Origin: Glaciecola sp. HTCC2999
GTDB taxonomy: Bacteria > Pseudomonadota > Gammaproteobacteria > Enterobacterales > Alteromonadaceae
DNA length: 61,698 nt
Assembly: GCF_000155775.1 (NCBI RefSeq)
Contig: NZ_DS989813.1
Coordinates: forward strand, 141,344 to 203,041
Direction: 5' to 3'
Shown here: positions 25,670 through 35,356 of the stretch, one piece after another
Position numbering within the stretch: position 1 is the stretch's first letter
Layout: each line of letters begins with the position of its first letter
Notes under the pieces: model-generated
The model's input: only the letters and a program-made list of their open reading frames with translations
Told to the model about the DNA's origin: nothing
Databases searched by the model: none
Position numbers and translations under genes: made by a program

Positions 25670-27493
25670 ATGCAAAGTAAGCAGTCTCAGATTAAACTAC
25701 TGATTGCCAAAGGTAAAGAACAAGGTTATTTAACCTTCGCCGAAGTCAATGACCACCTACCTCAAGATATTGTAGATTCAGATCAAATCGAAGATATTAT
25801 TCGAATGATCAATGATATGGGTATCCAAGTATTTGAATCTGCTCCTGATTCAGATGAGTTGTTAATGGCCGAAACCACGACGGATGAAGAGGTTGCCGAA
25901 GCCGCTGCTCAAGCACTTGCAACAGTAGAAAGTGAAATCGGTCGTACAACCGATCCGGTTCGCATGTACATGCGAGAAATGGGTACTGTTGAGTTATTGA
26001 CCCGTGAAGGTGAGATTGAAATTGCAAAGCGCATTGAAGATGGGATTAACCAAGTCCAATGCTCAGTCGCGGAATATCCTGAAGCCATTACTTATCTATT
26101 AGACCAATGGGACCTGTACGAAGCCGAAGAGATTCGTCTAAGTGACATCATTATTGGGTTTGTCGATCCGAACGAAGATGAAAACCTTGCCCCAACTGCT
26201 ACTCACATTGGTTCTGAATTATCTGAAGAAGAACTTGAAGATGAAGATGATGATGATGCTGAAGAAGAAGAAGTCGATACCGGTGTTGATCCAGAATTAG
26301 CGCGCGAAAAATTTGATGCCTTACGTAAACAATATAACAAAACACGTGATGTTATTGAGGCTAAAGGTCGCTCTAATGCTGCAGCTAAAAAGCAAATCGC
26401 TAAGTTATCAGATGTATTCAAAGAATTTCGTTTAATTCCAAAGCAGTTTGACCGAATGGTTAAAAACATGCGTGGTATGATGGATCGCGTTCGAATTCAA
26501 GAACGTTTGATTATGAAACACTGCGTTGCACAAGCTAAAATGCCTAAGAAAGACTTTATTAAGGCGTTCGCTGGTAACGAAACTTCGACAGATTGGTATT
26601 ATAAAATACTGAAAACATCTAAACCTTACGTATTGGTGTTAGAGACCTTCCAAGAAGACATCGAACGTAGCGTCAGCAAGATGAATGCTGTTGAGGCTGA
26701 AACCGGTTTATGTATTGCTGATATTAAAGATATTAATCGACGCATGTCAATTGGTGAAGCCAAGGCACGTCGAGCCAAAAAAGAGATGGTTGAAGCCAAC
26801 TTGCGTCTAGTGATATCCATCGCTAAAAAATATACCAACCGTGGTTTACAATTCTTGGATCTTATCCAAGAAGGTAATATTGGTTTGATGAAAGCGGTTG
26901 ATAAATTTGAATACCGCCGTGGTTATAAGTTTTCAACTTATGCTACTTGGTGGATCCGCCAAGCAATCACCCGTTCTATTGCAGACCAAGCGCGTACGAT
27001 CCGTATACCCGTTCACATGATTGAAACGATTAATAAACTCAATCGTATTTCACGTCAAATGTTGCAAGAAATGGGTCGCGAACCGACACCGGAAGAATTA
27101 TCGGAACGCATGATCATGCCTGAAGATAAAATTCGCAAAGTGCTAAAAATCGCTAAAGAGCCAATCTCTATGGAAACCCCAATTGGTGATGATGAAGATT
27201 CACACTTAGGCGATTTCATTGAAGATAATACCATTATCCAACCGTTAGATTCTGCCACTGGTGGTTCATTAAAAGATGCGACTCAAGACGTATTAGCCGG
27301 ATTAACACAACGTGAAGCAAAAGTGTTACGTATGCGTTTTGGTATCGATATGAATACTGACCACACGCTAGAAGAGGTAGGTAAACAGTTTGATGTAACA
27401 CGTGAACGTATACGTCAAATTGAAGCTAAAGCGTTACGTAAACTTCGTCACCCTAGCCGTTCTGAGCAATTAAGAAGCTTCTTAGACGAATAA
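25670..27493 (+). CDS. rpoD: RNA polymerase primary sigma factor RpoD (sigma-70)
   Basis: The housekeeping sigma factor, 607 residues (E. coli 613). Region 1.1 lies at the start ([20 protein letters not shown]), then 1.2 ([20 protein letters not shown]), and an acidic non-conserved region with a run of Asp and Glu near 183-206. Region 2 follows ([20 protein letters not shown], then the -10 binding [19 protein letters not shown]), region 3 ([17 protein letters not shown]), and region 4 ([20 protein letters not shown]). All key residues appear intact. It is last in rpsU-yqeY-dnaG-rpoD and ends at a strong terminator. Confidence 0.98.
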   Translation: MQSKQSQIKLLIAKGKEQGYLTFAEVNDHLPQDIVDSDQIEDIIRMINDMGIQVFESAPDSDELLMAETTTDEEVAEAAAQALATVESEIGRTTDPVRMYMREMGTVELLTREGEIEIAKRIEDGINQVQCSVAEYPEAITYLLDQWDLYEAEEIRLSDIIIGFVDPNEDENLAPTATHIGSELSEEELEDEDDDDAEEEEVDTGVDPELAREKFDALRKQYNKTRDVIEAKGRSNAAAKKQIAKLSDVFKEFRLIPKQFDRMVKNMRGMMDRVRIQERLIMKHCVAQAKMPKKDFIKAFAGNETSTDWYYKILKTSKPYVLVLETFQEDIERSVSKMNAVEAETGLCIADIKDINRRMSIGEAKARRAKKEMVEANLRLVISIAKKYTNRGLQFLDLIQEGNIGLMKAVDKFEYRRGYKFSTYATWWIRQAITRSIADQARTIRIPVHMIETINKLNRISRQMLQEMGREPTPEELSERMIMPEDKIRKVLKIAKEPISMETPIGDDEDSHLGDFIEDNTIIQPLDSATGGSLKDATQDVLAGLTQREAKVLRMRFGIDMNTDHTLEEVGKQFDVTRERIRQIEAKALRKLRHPSRSEQLRSFLDE

Positions 27494-27542
27494 CCTTGTA
27501 TGTTGCGTGTTATTATTATTAACGCGCTATAGCAAAACATTT

Positions 27543-27573
27543 AAGCCCTGAGAGCAATCTCGGGGCTTTTTAT
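27543..27573 (+). terminator. Terminator after rpoD
   Basis: AAGCCCTGAGA (27543-27553) pairs with TCTCGGGGCTT (27558-27568), loop GCAA with one T-G pair, followed by TTTTATT. It is a typical rho-independent terminator about 50 bases after the rpoD stop. Confidence 0.92.
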
Positions 27574-27603
27574 TGTTAACACTCTTATTTTGACGAGAAT
27601 AAT

Positions 27604-27731
27604 ATGTTCATAGAATTTTTTGGTTACACCGCAGCATTCTGTACGTCGATGTCATTACCTTAATTTTTGCTGGAACTATTTTAATAATCAAAATAACCAA
27701 CCGAAAAAAAGATAAGGAAGGGTCTATATAA
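27604..27731 (+). pseudogene. SemiSWEET sugar transporter remnant with internal deletion
   Basis: The N-terminal frame from the ATG at 27604 reads MFIEFFGYTAAFCTS, the usual start of SemiSWEET proteins (about 90-residue, three-helix sugar transporters). It then meets a stop at 27661. A different frame from about 27648 reads DVITLIFAGTILIIKI, then TNRKKDKEGSI and a stop at 27731. That matches the third helix and C terminus of the same family (compare the usual NxVTLxLAGTIL). The segment for most of helix 1, helix 2 and the connecting loop, roughly 45-50 codons, is missing. The two ends abut near 27645 out of frame. I therefore read this as a gene broken by an internal deletion. Family assignment comes from recalled sequence patterns and not from a search. 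Confidence 0.65.
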
Positions 27732-27732
27732 T

Positions 27733-30700
27733 TTAGACCCCATCCCCTTTACGATATGGAATTTGACTTTCAAATTCATCAACTTGTTGACTCAGTGCTT
27801 CGGGTGAAGAAGTGTTCCTCGCTAAGACGTGATACATCGTTGGAATAACAAATAACGTTAAGAACGTTGAGAATAGTACCCCTGCAAATATCACCATGCC
27901 AATGACTGCCCGACTTTCTGAACCTGGACCTACGGCTAACACTAATGGTAATGCACTAAATACTGTAGTAAAACCGGTCATCACAATGGGACGTAAACGC
28001 TGCGTAGATGCGGTACAAAGTGCTTCTTTGAACTCCATCCCGGCATCACGAAGTTGGTTGGTGAATTCCACTATCAAAATACCGTTTTTAGCTGCCAGCC
28101 CAATGAGCATCACCAGCCCTATCTGAGAATAGATATTTAATGACATTCCATTAAGATATAAACCAATAAAAGCACCGACTAAGGCGAGCGGAACCGTGAA
28201 CATAATGACTAATGGATGGATCCAGCTTTCAAACTGAGCTGCTAGCACCAGATAAGTAACGGCGAGTGCCATCGCAAAGATAAATAAGAATGAATTACCT
28301 GATTCTTGATAAAGTAACGATTCACCTTTGTAATCAATCGAGACATCTTCTGGCAGCTCTGTCGCTACAATATTCTCTAAGTAAGCCAGCGCTTCACCTA
28401 ATGTGTAACCATCGGCTAAGTTGGCATTAATAGTAATGGCGCGCATTCGATTGTAACGATTTAAGTTTGATGCTGTCGCTTGTTCGGCCACACTGACTAG
28501 ATTATCCAGTGGGATCAATTCATTGGTCGTGCTTGAACGAACATAGATATTATCGATACTGTCAGGACTACCAAAATCACTTTCTTCACCTTCAAGAATG
28601 ACTTCATATTCTTGACCGCGATCTAAATAGCGCGATACACGACGTTGCCCCAGCATGGTTTCAAGGGTGCGACCGACTTCAGAAATGGAGACTCCTAGAT
28701 CCGCAGCGCGTTCGCGATCAATATTCACGGATAACTGGGGCGTTGTCTCTTTATAGTCTGAATCCAAACGGAGTAACTTGGGATTTTCAGCTGCTTTTTC
28801 TAAGACAATATCGCGCCATTGTACTAGCTCTTCATAAGTATTACCTTGCAACACGAACTGTACTGGTCTTCCTAGACCACGCCCACCAAGAGACGAACGC
28901 ATGATAGAGAACGCACGTACATCTGGTATTTGCGACAGTTTACCGGTCACTTCATTCATCAAGTCAAAGGTACTACGTTGACGTTTATCCCATTTTGCTG
29001 CACCGATTATGGCAATACCTGCACTACCACCAAAACCTGGTGTACGAACCAGAACACGTTCTGCTTCACCTGTTTCTAAATAGGGTAATAACAGATCTTC
29101 AATTTTCTTGATATTTTCACTATTTGATTCAAAACTGGCGCCTTCTTGGGCTTGCATCAAAACAAAAAAAGTACCTCGATCTTCTTTCGGAACAAACTCA
29201 CGAGGGATTAAATTGTTTAACTGATACATGAGCAGTAAGCTAGCTCCAATCAAAATAAACACTAATAAAGGTTGGTGTATTGTTTTTTGTAACCGGGCAT
29301 TATAAGCACCCTCTACGCGTTTAAACGCACCTTCAACCCAAGAACCAAACCCGCTACTACGACTGCGTTTAGTTAACAAATATGAACTTAACATGGGCGA
29401 TAGCGTCAGTGCGGTAAAGCTCGAAAATGCGACTGCAGCAGCAATAGCTAAAGCGAATTCTGTAAATAAGCTACCAATATTGCCTTCTAAAAAGACTAAT
29501 GGCACAAAGACGGATATGAGTACCAAGGTCGTCGCAATAACAGCAAAGCCAACTTCTCGCGCCCCTCGGTATGAGGCTAATAAAGGTGGCTCACCCATTT
29601 CAATACGGCGATAAATATTTTCTAACACAACGATGGCGTCATCTACTACCAACCCAATAGCAAGCACTAATGCTAATAGCGTTAACAAGTTAATCGAAAA
29701 CCCTAACGCATACATGACAATAAACGCAGAGACTAAGGAAACAGGCACTGTTATTGCTGGAATAATTGTCGCTCGCACATTTCCTAAGAAAATATAGATC
29801 ACGACCACAACCATAAACATCGCAATGGCGAGGGTGTTATATACTTCGTTAATTGACTCTTCAATGAAAATCGAAGAATCATAACTAGGTACAATAAAAA
29901 TATTATCTGGTAGTGTTTGGGAAATCTGTGCAATGGCTTTTTTCGCATTTTTCGCCACTTCCAGTGTGTTGGATTTAGATTGCTTTACAATCCCCAGTCC
30001 AATCATATTCACACCGTCACCGCGAAACTCAGTTTCATCATCTTCAGCGGCTAATTCAACCCGAGCAACTTCTGATAAACGCACTAGATAACCATCAAGA
30101 TTTGATTTCACCGTTAAGCGCGCAAAATCATCTGGGGTAAGAAAAGAACGGGTCACCCTTACTTCAAAATCGCGATAACTTGATTCTACGCGACCGGCGG
30201 GTAACTCGACATTTTCACTGCGGATCACGCGCTCTACATCCGCGACCGTCACGCCACGCGCTGCCATCGCGTCTTTATCAAGCCATACTTTCATCGCATA
30301 ACTTCGACCGCCACCTAAGCGGACACGCGCTACACCATCAACAATAGAAAGTTGATCAACAATAAAACGATCCGCGTAATCGGTAAGTTCCATTACAGAT
30401 AGATTGGTTGATCGTAAGTTATACCAGACAATAACGTCTTCATCCGAACCGGATTTAGATACTTCGGGTGGAAATGCTTGGTCTGGGAGGTTATTTAACG
30501 CACGACTAATTCGCTCTCTTACATCATTAGAGGCCGCATCAATATCTCGTGATAGATTAAACTCTATTGAAATTCTAGAGCGACCATTACTAGAAGATGA
30601 ACTGATATTTTTAATACCCTCAATACCACTAATACGATCTTCGAGTAGTTGGGTAATACGTGTTTCTATAATCGCAGCTGAGGCACCTGGATAGCTGGTG

Positions 30701-30843
30701 CTGACAGATACTATGGGCGGATCAATGTCTGGGTATTCACGCAAAGACAATAAGCTAATTGCGACGACACCAAAGACAATCAATAATAAATTAACGACAC
30801 TGGCAAAAACGGGGCGTTTCACCGATAAATCAGATAATAACAT
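27733..30843 (-). CDS. RND efflux transporter permease (HAE1 type)
   Basis: A 1036-residue inner-membrane proton/drug antiporter of the AcrB/MexB superfamily. It has twelve membrane helices in two homologous halves, each followed by a large periplasmic loop. Helix 4 carries the proton-relay aspartates in LVLAIGLVVDDAIVVLENI. The N terminus MLLSDLSVKRPVFASVVNLL and pore-domain segment YPDIDPPIVSVSTSYPGAS are typical. Substrates cannot be predicted; the closest impression is of the VexH/MexF-like efflux group. AAGGATAG precedes the start, 5 bases after the adaptor gene. No outer-membrane factor gene is nearby, so a shared TolC is likely. The C terminus is intact. Confidence 0.92.
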   Translation of the reverse strand: MLLSDLSVKRPVFASVVNLLLIVFGVVAISLLSLREYPDIDPPIVSVSTSYPGASAAIIETRITQLLEDRISGIEGIKNISSSSSNGRSRISIEFNLSRDIDAASNDVRERISRALNNLPDQAFPPEVSKSGSDEDVIVWYNLRSTNLSVMELTDYADRFIVDQLSIVDGVARVRLGGGRSYAMKVWLDKDAMAARGVTVADVERVIRSENVELPAGRVESSYRDFEVRVTRSFLTPDDFARLTVKSNLDGYLVRLSEVARVELAAEDDETEFRGDGVNMIGLGIVKQSKSNTLEVAKNAKKAIAQISQTLPDNIFIVPSYDSSIFIEESINEVYNTLAIAMFMVVVVIYIFLGNVRATIIPAITVPVSLVSAFIVMYALGFSINLLTLLALVLAIGLVVDDAIVVLENIYRRIEMGEPPLLASYRGAREVGFAVIATTLVLISVFVPLVFLEGNIGSLFTEFALAIAAAVAFSSFTALTLSPMLSSYLLTKRSRSSGFGSWVEGAFKRVEGAYNARLQKTIHQPLLVFILIGASLLLMYQLNNLIPREFVPKEDRGTFFVLMQAQEGASFESNSENIKKIEDLLLPYLETGEAERVLVRTPGFGGSAGIAIIGAAKWDKRQRSTFDLMNEVTGKLSQIPDVRAFSIMRSSLGGRGLGRPVQFVLQGNTYEELVQWRDIVLEKAAENPKLLRLDSDYKETTPQLSVNIDRERAADLGVSISEVGRTLETMLGQRRVSRYLDRGQEYEVILEGEESDFGSPDSIDNIYVRSSTTNELIPLDNLVSVAEQATASNLNRYNRMRAITINANLADGYTLGEALAYLENIVATELPEDVSIDYKGESLLYQESGNSFLFIFAMALAVTYLVLAAQFESWIHPLVIMFTVPLALVGAFIGLYLNGMSLNIYSQIGLVMLIGLAAKNGILIVEFTNQLRDAGMEFKEALCTASTQRLRPIVMTGFTTVFSALPLVLAVGPGSESRAVIGMVIFAGVLFSTFLTLFVIPTMYHVLARNTSSPEALSQQVDEFESQIPYRKGDGV

Positions 30844-30848
30844 GGTAA

Positions 30849-31967
30849 CTATCCTTGTACGTGAGCACTTACAGGCTGTTGGGTTTGCGTGCTTTTGTCA
30901 TTGTTTGCCGGAGCATTATTGGTACTTAAAATACGTAGCGCAGAACCATCACGGATACGTAATGTACCTTCTACGACAATTTCTTCGCCTTCGGTGATAC
31001 CCGATAAGATTTGCACAATGCCAGGGCGACGCTCACCGATAGTCACCTGCGTTTTCACTGCTTTACCATCGATAACTTTAAATACAAATTGCTTTTCATG
31101 ATCGGGTACCAATGCTTTTTCATCAATGGTTAGTGTACTTAACACGCGTTTTTGTAACGTCACTGTCAATAACATGCCTGGACGTAATTGTTGGTGTGTA
31201 TTATCAATCTCTGTACGAATATTGAATGAACGTGTCGATGGGTCAATACGAGAATCTACATTCGTAATCATGCCCGTAAATTGCACCCCAGGATAAGCAA
31301 CCGATTCAGCAAAGACCGTTTGTCCCTCTTGAACGCTAGGAAGATGACGCTCTGAAATAGAAAAATCGACCTTGATAGTATCTAAATCATCTAGTGTGGT
31401 GAGTACATCACCGGGTTTTACATAGGCTCCAAGAGAAAATTGACGTAAGCCGAGTTTCCCAGAGAATGGCGCTAAAATTTGACGTTTATCTAAATTTTCT
31501 TGGGCGACTTCACGTTGCGCAGTCAATGCTTTTACACGTGCCTCTTGCTCATCTAATAACTGTGCAGAAGTTGAATTGGATAATGCTAAGTTTTTGATAC
31601 GAGCTAATTGGCGCTCTGCTTCTGCAAGATTAATGTTGATTTCATTTAAGCGGGCTTTTTGTTCATTACTATTTAATTGTGCCAGCAAAGTACCGGCTTC
31701 CACACGTTGACCATCTGTAAAGTTCAAGACAGTAATCACATCCGATTGTTGCGGAGTAATATTCACTGACTCATTGGCTTTAGCAGTACCTAGGGCTTTT
31801 AGAGTGATGGGAAAATCAGTGATTTGTACAATTTCAGTGATAACAGGTGTCGAACGAGCACCTCGCTGAGAAGTTTGTTCAGTCACCGGTACATTAATGT
31901 AAATAAGTAAGGCCGCTAGTGCAATAACGCCTAGCCATAAAGGGGAAAAACCAAAACGCTGTGACAT
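30849..31967 (-). CDS. RND efflux periplasmic adaptor subunit
   Basis: A 372-residue membrane fusion protein linking the RND pump to an outer-membrane channel. An N-terminal membrane helix (PLWLGVIALAALLIYINV) anchors it. A split biotinyl-lipoyl domain (VNITPQQSDVITVLNFTDGQ and LAPFSGKLGLRQFSLGAYVK) flanks a helical hairpin (KARLNEININLAEAERQLAR), followed by barrel and membrane-proximal domains (FKVIDGKAVKTQVTIGERRP). The hairpin is short. AAAGGAAT precedes the ATG. It is the first gene of a two-gene operon with the permease. No regulator gene is adjacent. Confidence 0.92.
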   Translation of the reverse strand: MSQRFGFSPLWLGVIALAALLIYINVPVTEQTSQRGARSTPVITEIVQITDFPITLKALGTAKANESVNITPQQSDVITVLNFTDGQRVEAGTLLAQLNSNEQKARLNEININLAEAERQLARIKNLALSNSTSAQLLDEQEARVKALTAQREVAQENLDKRQILAPFSGKLGLRQFSLGAYVKPGDVLTTLDDLDTIKVDFSISERHLPSVQEGQTVFAESVAYPGVQFTGMITNVDSRIDPSTRSFNIRTEIDNTHQQLRPGMLLTVTLQKRVLSTLTIDEKALVPDHEKQFVFKVIDGKAVKTQVTIGERRPGIVQILSGITEGEEIVVEGTLRIRDGSALRILSTNNAPANNDKSTQTQQPVSAHVQG

Positions 31968-32091
31968 GATATTCCTTTAAAATTAATAGCGATATCGCTA
32001 TGTGTAATTATTGATGAGCGGTTTATTGTGCATTATTAACGCTAATCAGCGTATTATAAGCGCATTATTAGCGTTTGTACTGATTTATGTC

Positions 32092-32628
32092 ATGTTTAGA
32101 TTAGTTTATTTGTTGTTATTTATCGTGATGCTCCTGTCTGGATGCAATGCCGATACGCCTGTTGCCCCATTTTGTCGAACTAAACATACTGCAACGATGA
32201 ATCAACATGATCTACAGTTAAACAATGCAGGCTGTTTAATCCGTTTTGACCAACGTATCCTGTTAGTCACTCACCGTCTTACTGGAAAACTCGATATTCC
32301 TGGTGGCATGCAAAGGACAGATGAATCTCTAGCTTGTACCGCGCATCGTGAAACGTTTGAAGAAACGGGTTTGAATGTAGAGGTATTACTGCCTGTCGCT
32401 CAAACCACAAATGGGATGCTCGTTTTTAGCTGTTTGGCAGATAACATGCTCAATATTACTCATTTCCCACGTCCGGTCCCCAACTTTGCCCTCGTTGAAA
32501 CGACCACCCTAGACTTATATAATTTATATGAATTAGATGATAACCATTTACGCTTTGCAGATGACCTCATCCGATTACGAGATGGCTATGTGCTAACACC
32601 AGTCTCATCTCCCTTACAGCCTCGTTAA
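32092..32628 (+). CDS. Nudix hydrolase with predicted lipoprotein signal
   Basis: A 178-residue protein with a perfect Nudix box, GMQRTDESLACTAHRETFEE then TGL (G-x5-E-x7-RE-x2-EE-x-G). This box binds the metal and cleaves nucleoside diphosphate-X compounds. The domain opens with NNAGCLIRFDQRILLVTHRL and IPGGM. The oddity is the N terminus: MFRLVYLLLFIVMLLSGC looks like a lipoprotein signal with Cys at position 18, placing a Nudix enzyme outside the cytosol. I favour the ATG at 32092 because it starts this signal, although no good ribosome site is visible; the frame also has an ATG at 32014. Substrate unknown. It stands alone between the divergent efflux genes and an acyl-CoA dehydrogenase. 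Confidence 0.78.
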   Translation: MFRLVYLLLFIVMLLSGCNADTPVAPFCRTKHTATMNQHDLQLNNAGCLIRFDQRILLVTHRLTGKLDIPGGMQRTDESLACTAHRETFEETGLNVEVLLPVAQTTNGMLVFSCLADNMLNITHFPRPVPNFALVETTTLDLYNLYELDDNHLRFADDLIRLRDGYVLTPVSSPLQPR

Positions 32629-32716
32629 CTATTTATTTACATTCGCTTTAAATTTACCTTTATTTGCATTAGTATTTGAAATTAAATACTGGTCAAACCA
32701 CTTATAAAGGATAGTT

Positions 32717-34477
32717 ATGGCGACATATAAGGCACCATTAGTCGATTTTGCTTTTTTACTCAATGATTGGCTGAACATTGACGCTCATTATCAAAATATT
32801 AACGCTGAAGGCATGGATAGTGAACTGGCTTTAGAAGTGTTGGCTCAAGGCGCGAAGTTTGCTGAAAGTGAAATTGCGCCATTAAACCAAATTGGAGATG
32901 AACAGGGTTGCCGTTTACATAATGGTGCAGTGACGACGCCTGATGGCTTTGCAGCAGCCTACCAAACCTATATCGAAAATGGTTGGAACGCCATGCTCGG
33001 GAACCCCGATTTTGAAGGACAAGACTTACCTTACTCAATGGCAGTGCCCGTCCATGAAATGCTTAATTCTGCTAACTTAAGTTGGCGTTTAACCACCATG
33101 CTCACCGAAAGTGCGGTATTAGCAATCAATAAACACGGTTCAGAGGAATTGAAACAACGTTACTTAGCCAAGATTATTTCTGGTGAATGGACGGGTACCA
33201 TGAATCTGACTGAACCGCATGCGGGAACCGATTTAAGTTTATTATCGACTAAAGCGGTACCGCAAAATGATGGTTCCTATGCCATTACGGGGAACAAAAT
33301 TTTTATTACGGCCGGTGATCATGATTGGTCTGAAAATATCATTCACTTAGTACTTGCTCGATTACCAGATGCGCCAAAAGGTGTGAAGGGTATCAGTTTA
33401 TTCTTAGTGCCTAAAATTAATGTCAATGACGATGGCACTCTTGGTTCTCCAAACGCCGTGAGTGTGGGCAGTATTGAAAAGAAAATGGGGCTGAAAGCTT
33501 CACCGACTTGTGTGATGAATTATGATGAGGCTCAAGGATTCTTAATTGGTGAGGAGCATTCAGGGTTAGCATGCATGTTTACCATGATGAATGATGCACG
33601 CTTCCAAGTTGGCCTACAAGGTTTAGGTATTGGTGAAGCATCCTATCAAGGTGCATTAGAATATGCGGTCGAGCGACTCCAATCTCGGGCCCCTCAAGGT
33701 ATCCAAGCACCAGATAAAAAAGCAGACCCGATCATTTTTCAACCCGATGTCCGTCGCATGTTATTAACCCAGCGCAGTTTAACTGAGGGTTGCCGAGCCC
33801 TATCCATGCTATATGCGAAATTCATGGATATTGAAAAATACGCGACGGGTGAAGCAAAAACAAATGCTGAAGTCGTTATTGCTTATCTCACACCAATTTG
33901 TAAGGCTTTTTTCACGGATATGGCGACTGAAGTGTCTAACTACGGTATTCAAATCTACGGTGGCCATGGTTATATCCGTGAATGGGGTATGGAGCAATAT
34001 GTACGTGATACCCGTATTGCTCAACTTTACGAAGGTACTAATGGCATTCAAGCTGCCGATCTTATCGGCCGTAAATTGACCCGTTCAAATGGCGCTATGA
34101 TGAACATTACCCATAACGTCTTCAACGAAATCGTGAATGATATCGCTGACAGTGACTATCAGGCTCATGCATTAGGGTTACTCACCCAATGGCATACCGT
34201 CTCAGAATCATTATTAGACAAATCACCTGAATATTGTGCCGCGATCGCATGCGATTATTTGAATTACTGTGCGTATAACTTAATTGGTATCTTATGGTTA
34301 TCTATGTTAGATAAATTACCTGACACTGAAAACCAGGCATATGCCAAAGGTAAAATTAAAACAGGTCAATTTTATATTGCTTATATTCTACCTAGAGCAC
34401 AGCAACACCTACATGCCATAGAACAGGGTGCTGATACTGTCAACGCCACTCATCTTGCAGATTTTGTTTTTGCATAA
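32717..34477 (+). CDS. Acyl-CoA dehydrogenase (large, C-terminal extended type)
   Basis: A 586-residue flavoenzyme of fatty-acid beta-oxidation or a related acyl-CoA pathway. The N-terminal helical domain is followed by the FAD-binding middle domain (GEWTGTMNLTEPHAGTDLSL, ITGNKIFITAGDHD) and the C-terminal helical domain. That domain has the conserved IYGGHGYIREWGMEQYVRD and the catalytic-Glu segment IAQLYEGTNGIQAADLIGRK. A final domain of about 120 residues is typical of the 590-600-residue AcdA-like class and not of FadE. AAAGGATAG precedes the ATG. It is monocistronic, closed by a strong terminator. Chain-length specificity cannot be told. Confidence 0.93.
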   Translation: MATYKAPLVDFAFLLNDWLNIDAHYQNINAEGMDSELALEVLAQGAKFAESEIAPLNQIGDEQGCRLHNGAVTTPDGFAAAYQTYIENGWNAMLGNPDFEGQDLPYSMAVPVHEMLNSANLSWRLTTMLTESAVLAINKHGSEELKQRYLAKIISGEWTGTMNLTEPHAGTDLSLLSTKAVPQNDGSYAITGNKIFITAGDHDWSENIIHLVLARLPDAPKGVKGISLFLVPKINVNDDGTLGSPNAVSVGSIEKKMGLKASPTCVMNYDEAQGFLIGEEHSGLACMFTMMNDARFQVGLQGLGIGEASYQGALEYAVERLQSRAPQGIQAPDKKADPIIFQPDVRRMLLTQRSLTEGCRALSMLYAKFMDIEKYATGEAKTNAEVVIAYLTPICKAFFTDMATEVSNYGIQIYGGHGYIREWGMEQYVRDTRIAQLYEGTNGIQAADLIGRKLTRSNGAMMNITHNVFNEIVNDIADSDYQAHALGLLTQWHTVSESLLDKSPEYCAAIACDYLNYCAYNLIGILWLSMLDKLPDTENQAYAKGKIKTGQFYIAYILPRAQQHLHAIEQGADTVNATHLADFVFA

Positions 34478-34495
34478 ACAAGACAAATAACACTC

Positions 34496-34534
34496 AAAAA
34501 AAGGGTAATGTTCTCTCCTACATTGCCCTTTTTC
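34496..34534. terminator. Bidirectional terminator between acyl-CoA dehydrogenase and DUF3016 gene
   Basis: AAAAAGGGTAATGT (34498-34511) pairs with ACATTGCCCTTTTT (34520-34533) with one T-G pair and an 8-base loop, flanked by A and T runs. It serves two converging genes. Confidence 0.9.
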
Positions 34535-34547
34535 TATTTATTGTGTT

Positions 34548-35090
34548 TTAAGACTCAAGAAAGGTTTCATTAAACCAACTGCGTAACATATTCTTCTCGT
34601 ATTTTAACGAGTCGGAACGAAACACGGGGTTATGTCGAGACAAGAAACTCATATCTTTTATATTCACGTCATCACGTTTTAATTCTACCCCATCCTGGTC
34701 AGCATAAATGTAAGTAAACTTAATTCTCGGAATATCGATCTGTTTAATCACCCTAATACTATCTGCACTATGCATACCTAATCCAGCAAAACTCGCCGGT
34801 AACACACGCCCAGCCAAATCTAAATCAGTCACTTCAATATTAAGTTGATGCCCTTTAGGTAAATCGCTAGCCAGCTTCACAATATACTTTTCCAGATCAG
34901 CAAAAGTACGTTGGGCAAAGCGTTTTCGAGATTCATTTGCAGACTTCACATCCGTAAATTCTTTATAATCACCCCACTTGACTTGTACCGCTGGTAAATT
35001 ATCGCTATCAGCCATCACTATATTACTCAATAATAACGTACCTAGTAGTCCCGATAACATGCCACTTTTTACGAGTAATGGTAATTTCAT
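34548..35090 (-). CDS. DUF3016 family secreted protein
   Basis: A 180-residue protein with a signal peptide (SGMLSGLLGTLLLSNIVMA-D) and the DUF3016 pattern: VQVKWGDYKEFTDVKSANES near the start, LEKYIVKLASDLPKGHQLNI, VTDLDLAGRVLP and a C-terminal FRSDSLKYEKNMLRSWFNE. The family is known in gammaproteobacteria but its function is not. It is probably periplasmic. It ends at the terminator shared with the acyl-CoA dehydrogenase gene and is divergent from ccoG across 266 bases. Confidence 0.85.
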   Translation of the reverse strand: MKLPLLVKSGMLSGLLGTLLLSNIVMADSDNLPAVQVKWGDYKEFTDVKSANESRKRFAQRTFADLEKYIVKLASDLPKGHQLNIEVTDLDLAGRVLPASFAGLGMHSADSIRVIKQIDIPRIKFTYIYADQDGVELKRDDVNIKDMSFLSRHNPVFRSDSLKYEKNMLRSWFNETFLES

Positions 35091-35275
35091 TATTTTCCCC
35101 TTTACACTAACGTTGGTGATTCGCTATAACAATATAACAACCCATTATCATTATGACCAGCATCGCCATAGACAGTTCCACTCTTTTGCATAATAGTATC
35201 GCGCTGACAGGTTATTAGATTACATCTTCATATAACAATTTAATCCGACAAAACATCATAAAATCGTCATAAATA

Positions 35276-35317
35276 TTGATATACTTCAAACAATTACCGC
35301 ATGAATTGTTTTATGCT
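35276..35317 (+). promoter_or_regulatory. FNR-type site and -10 upstream of ccoG
   Basis: TTGAT-ATAC-TTCAA at 35276-35289 differs by one base from the FNR consensus TTGAT-N4-ATCAA. A -10 hexamer TATGCT stands at 35312-35317. This puts the site centre about 41 bases before the expected start of transcription, the spacing of a class II FNR-activated promoter. Control of a cbb3-oxidase assembly gene by oxygen limitation makes biological sense. Confidence 0.7.
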
Positions 35318-35356
35318 ACTTGGTAAACAGCAGTCACTATATAAGGCAATGGCCCC

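Noticed and set aside
26215-26275. GAA/GAT-rich repeat inside rpoD
   Set aside because: It encodes the normal acidic, non-conserved region of sigma-70.
35246-35270. Pho-box-like ACATCAT-AAAA-TCGTCAT upstream of ccoG
   Set aside because: Half-sites are poor and no -10 lies at exactly 10 bases; the FNR-type site with correct -10 spacing explains the promoter better.
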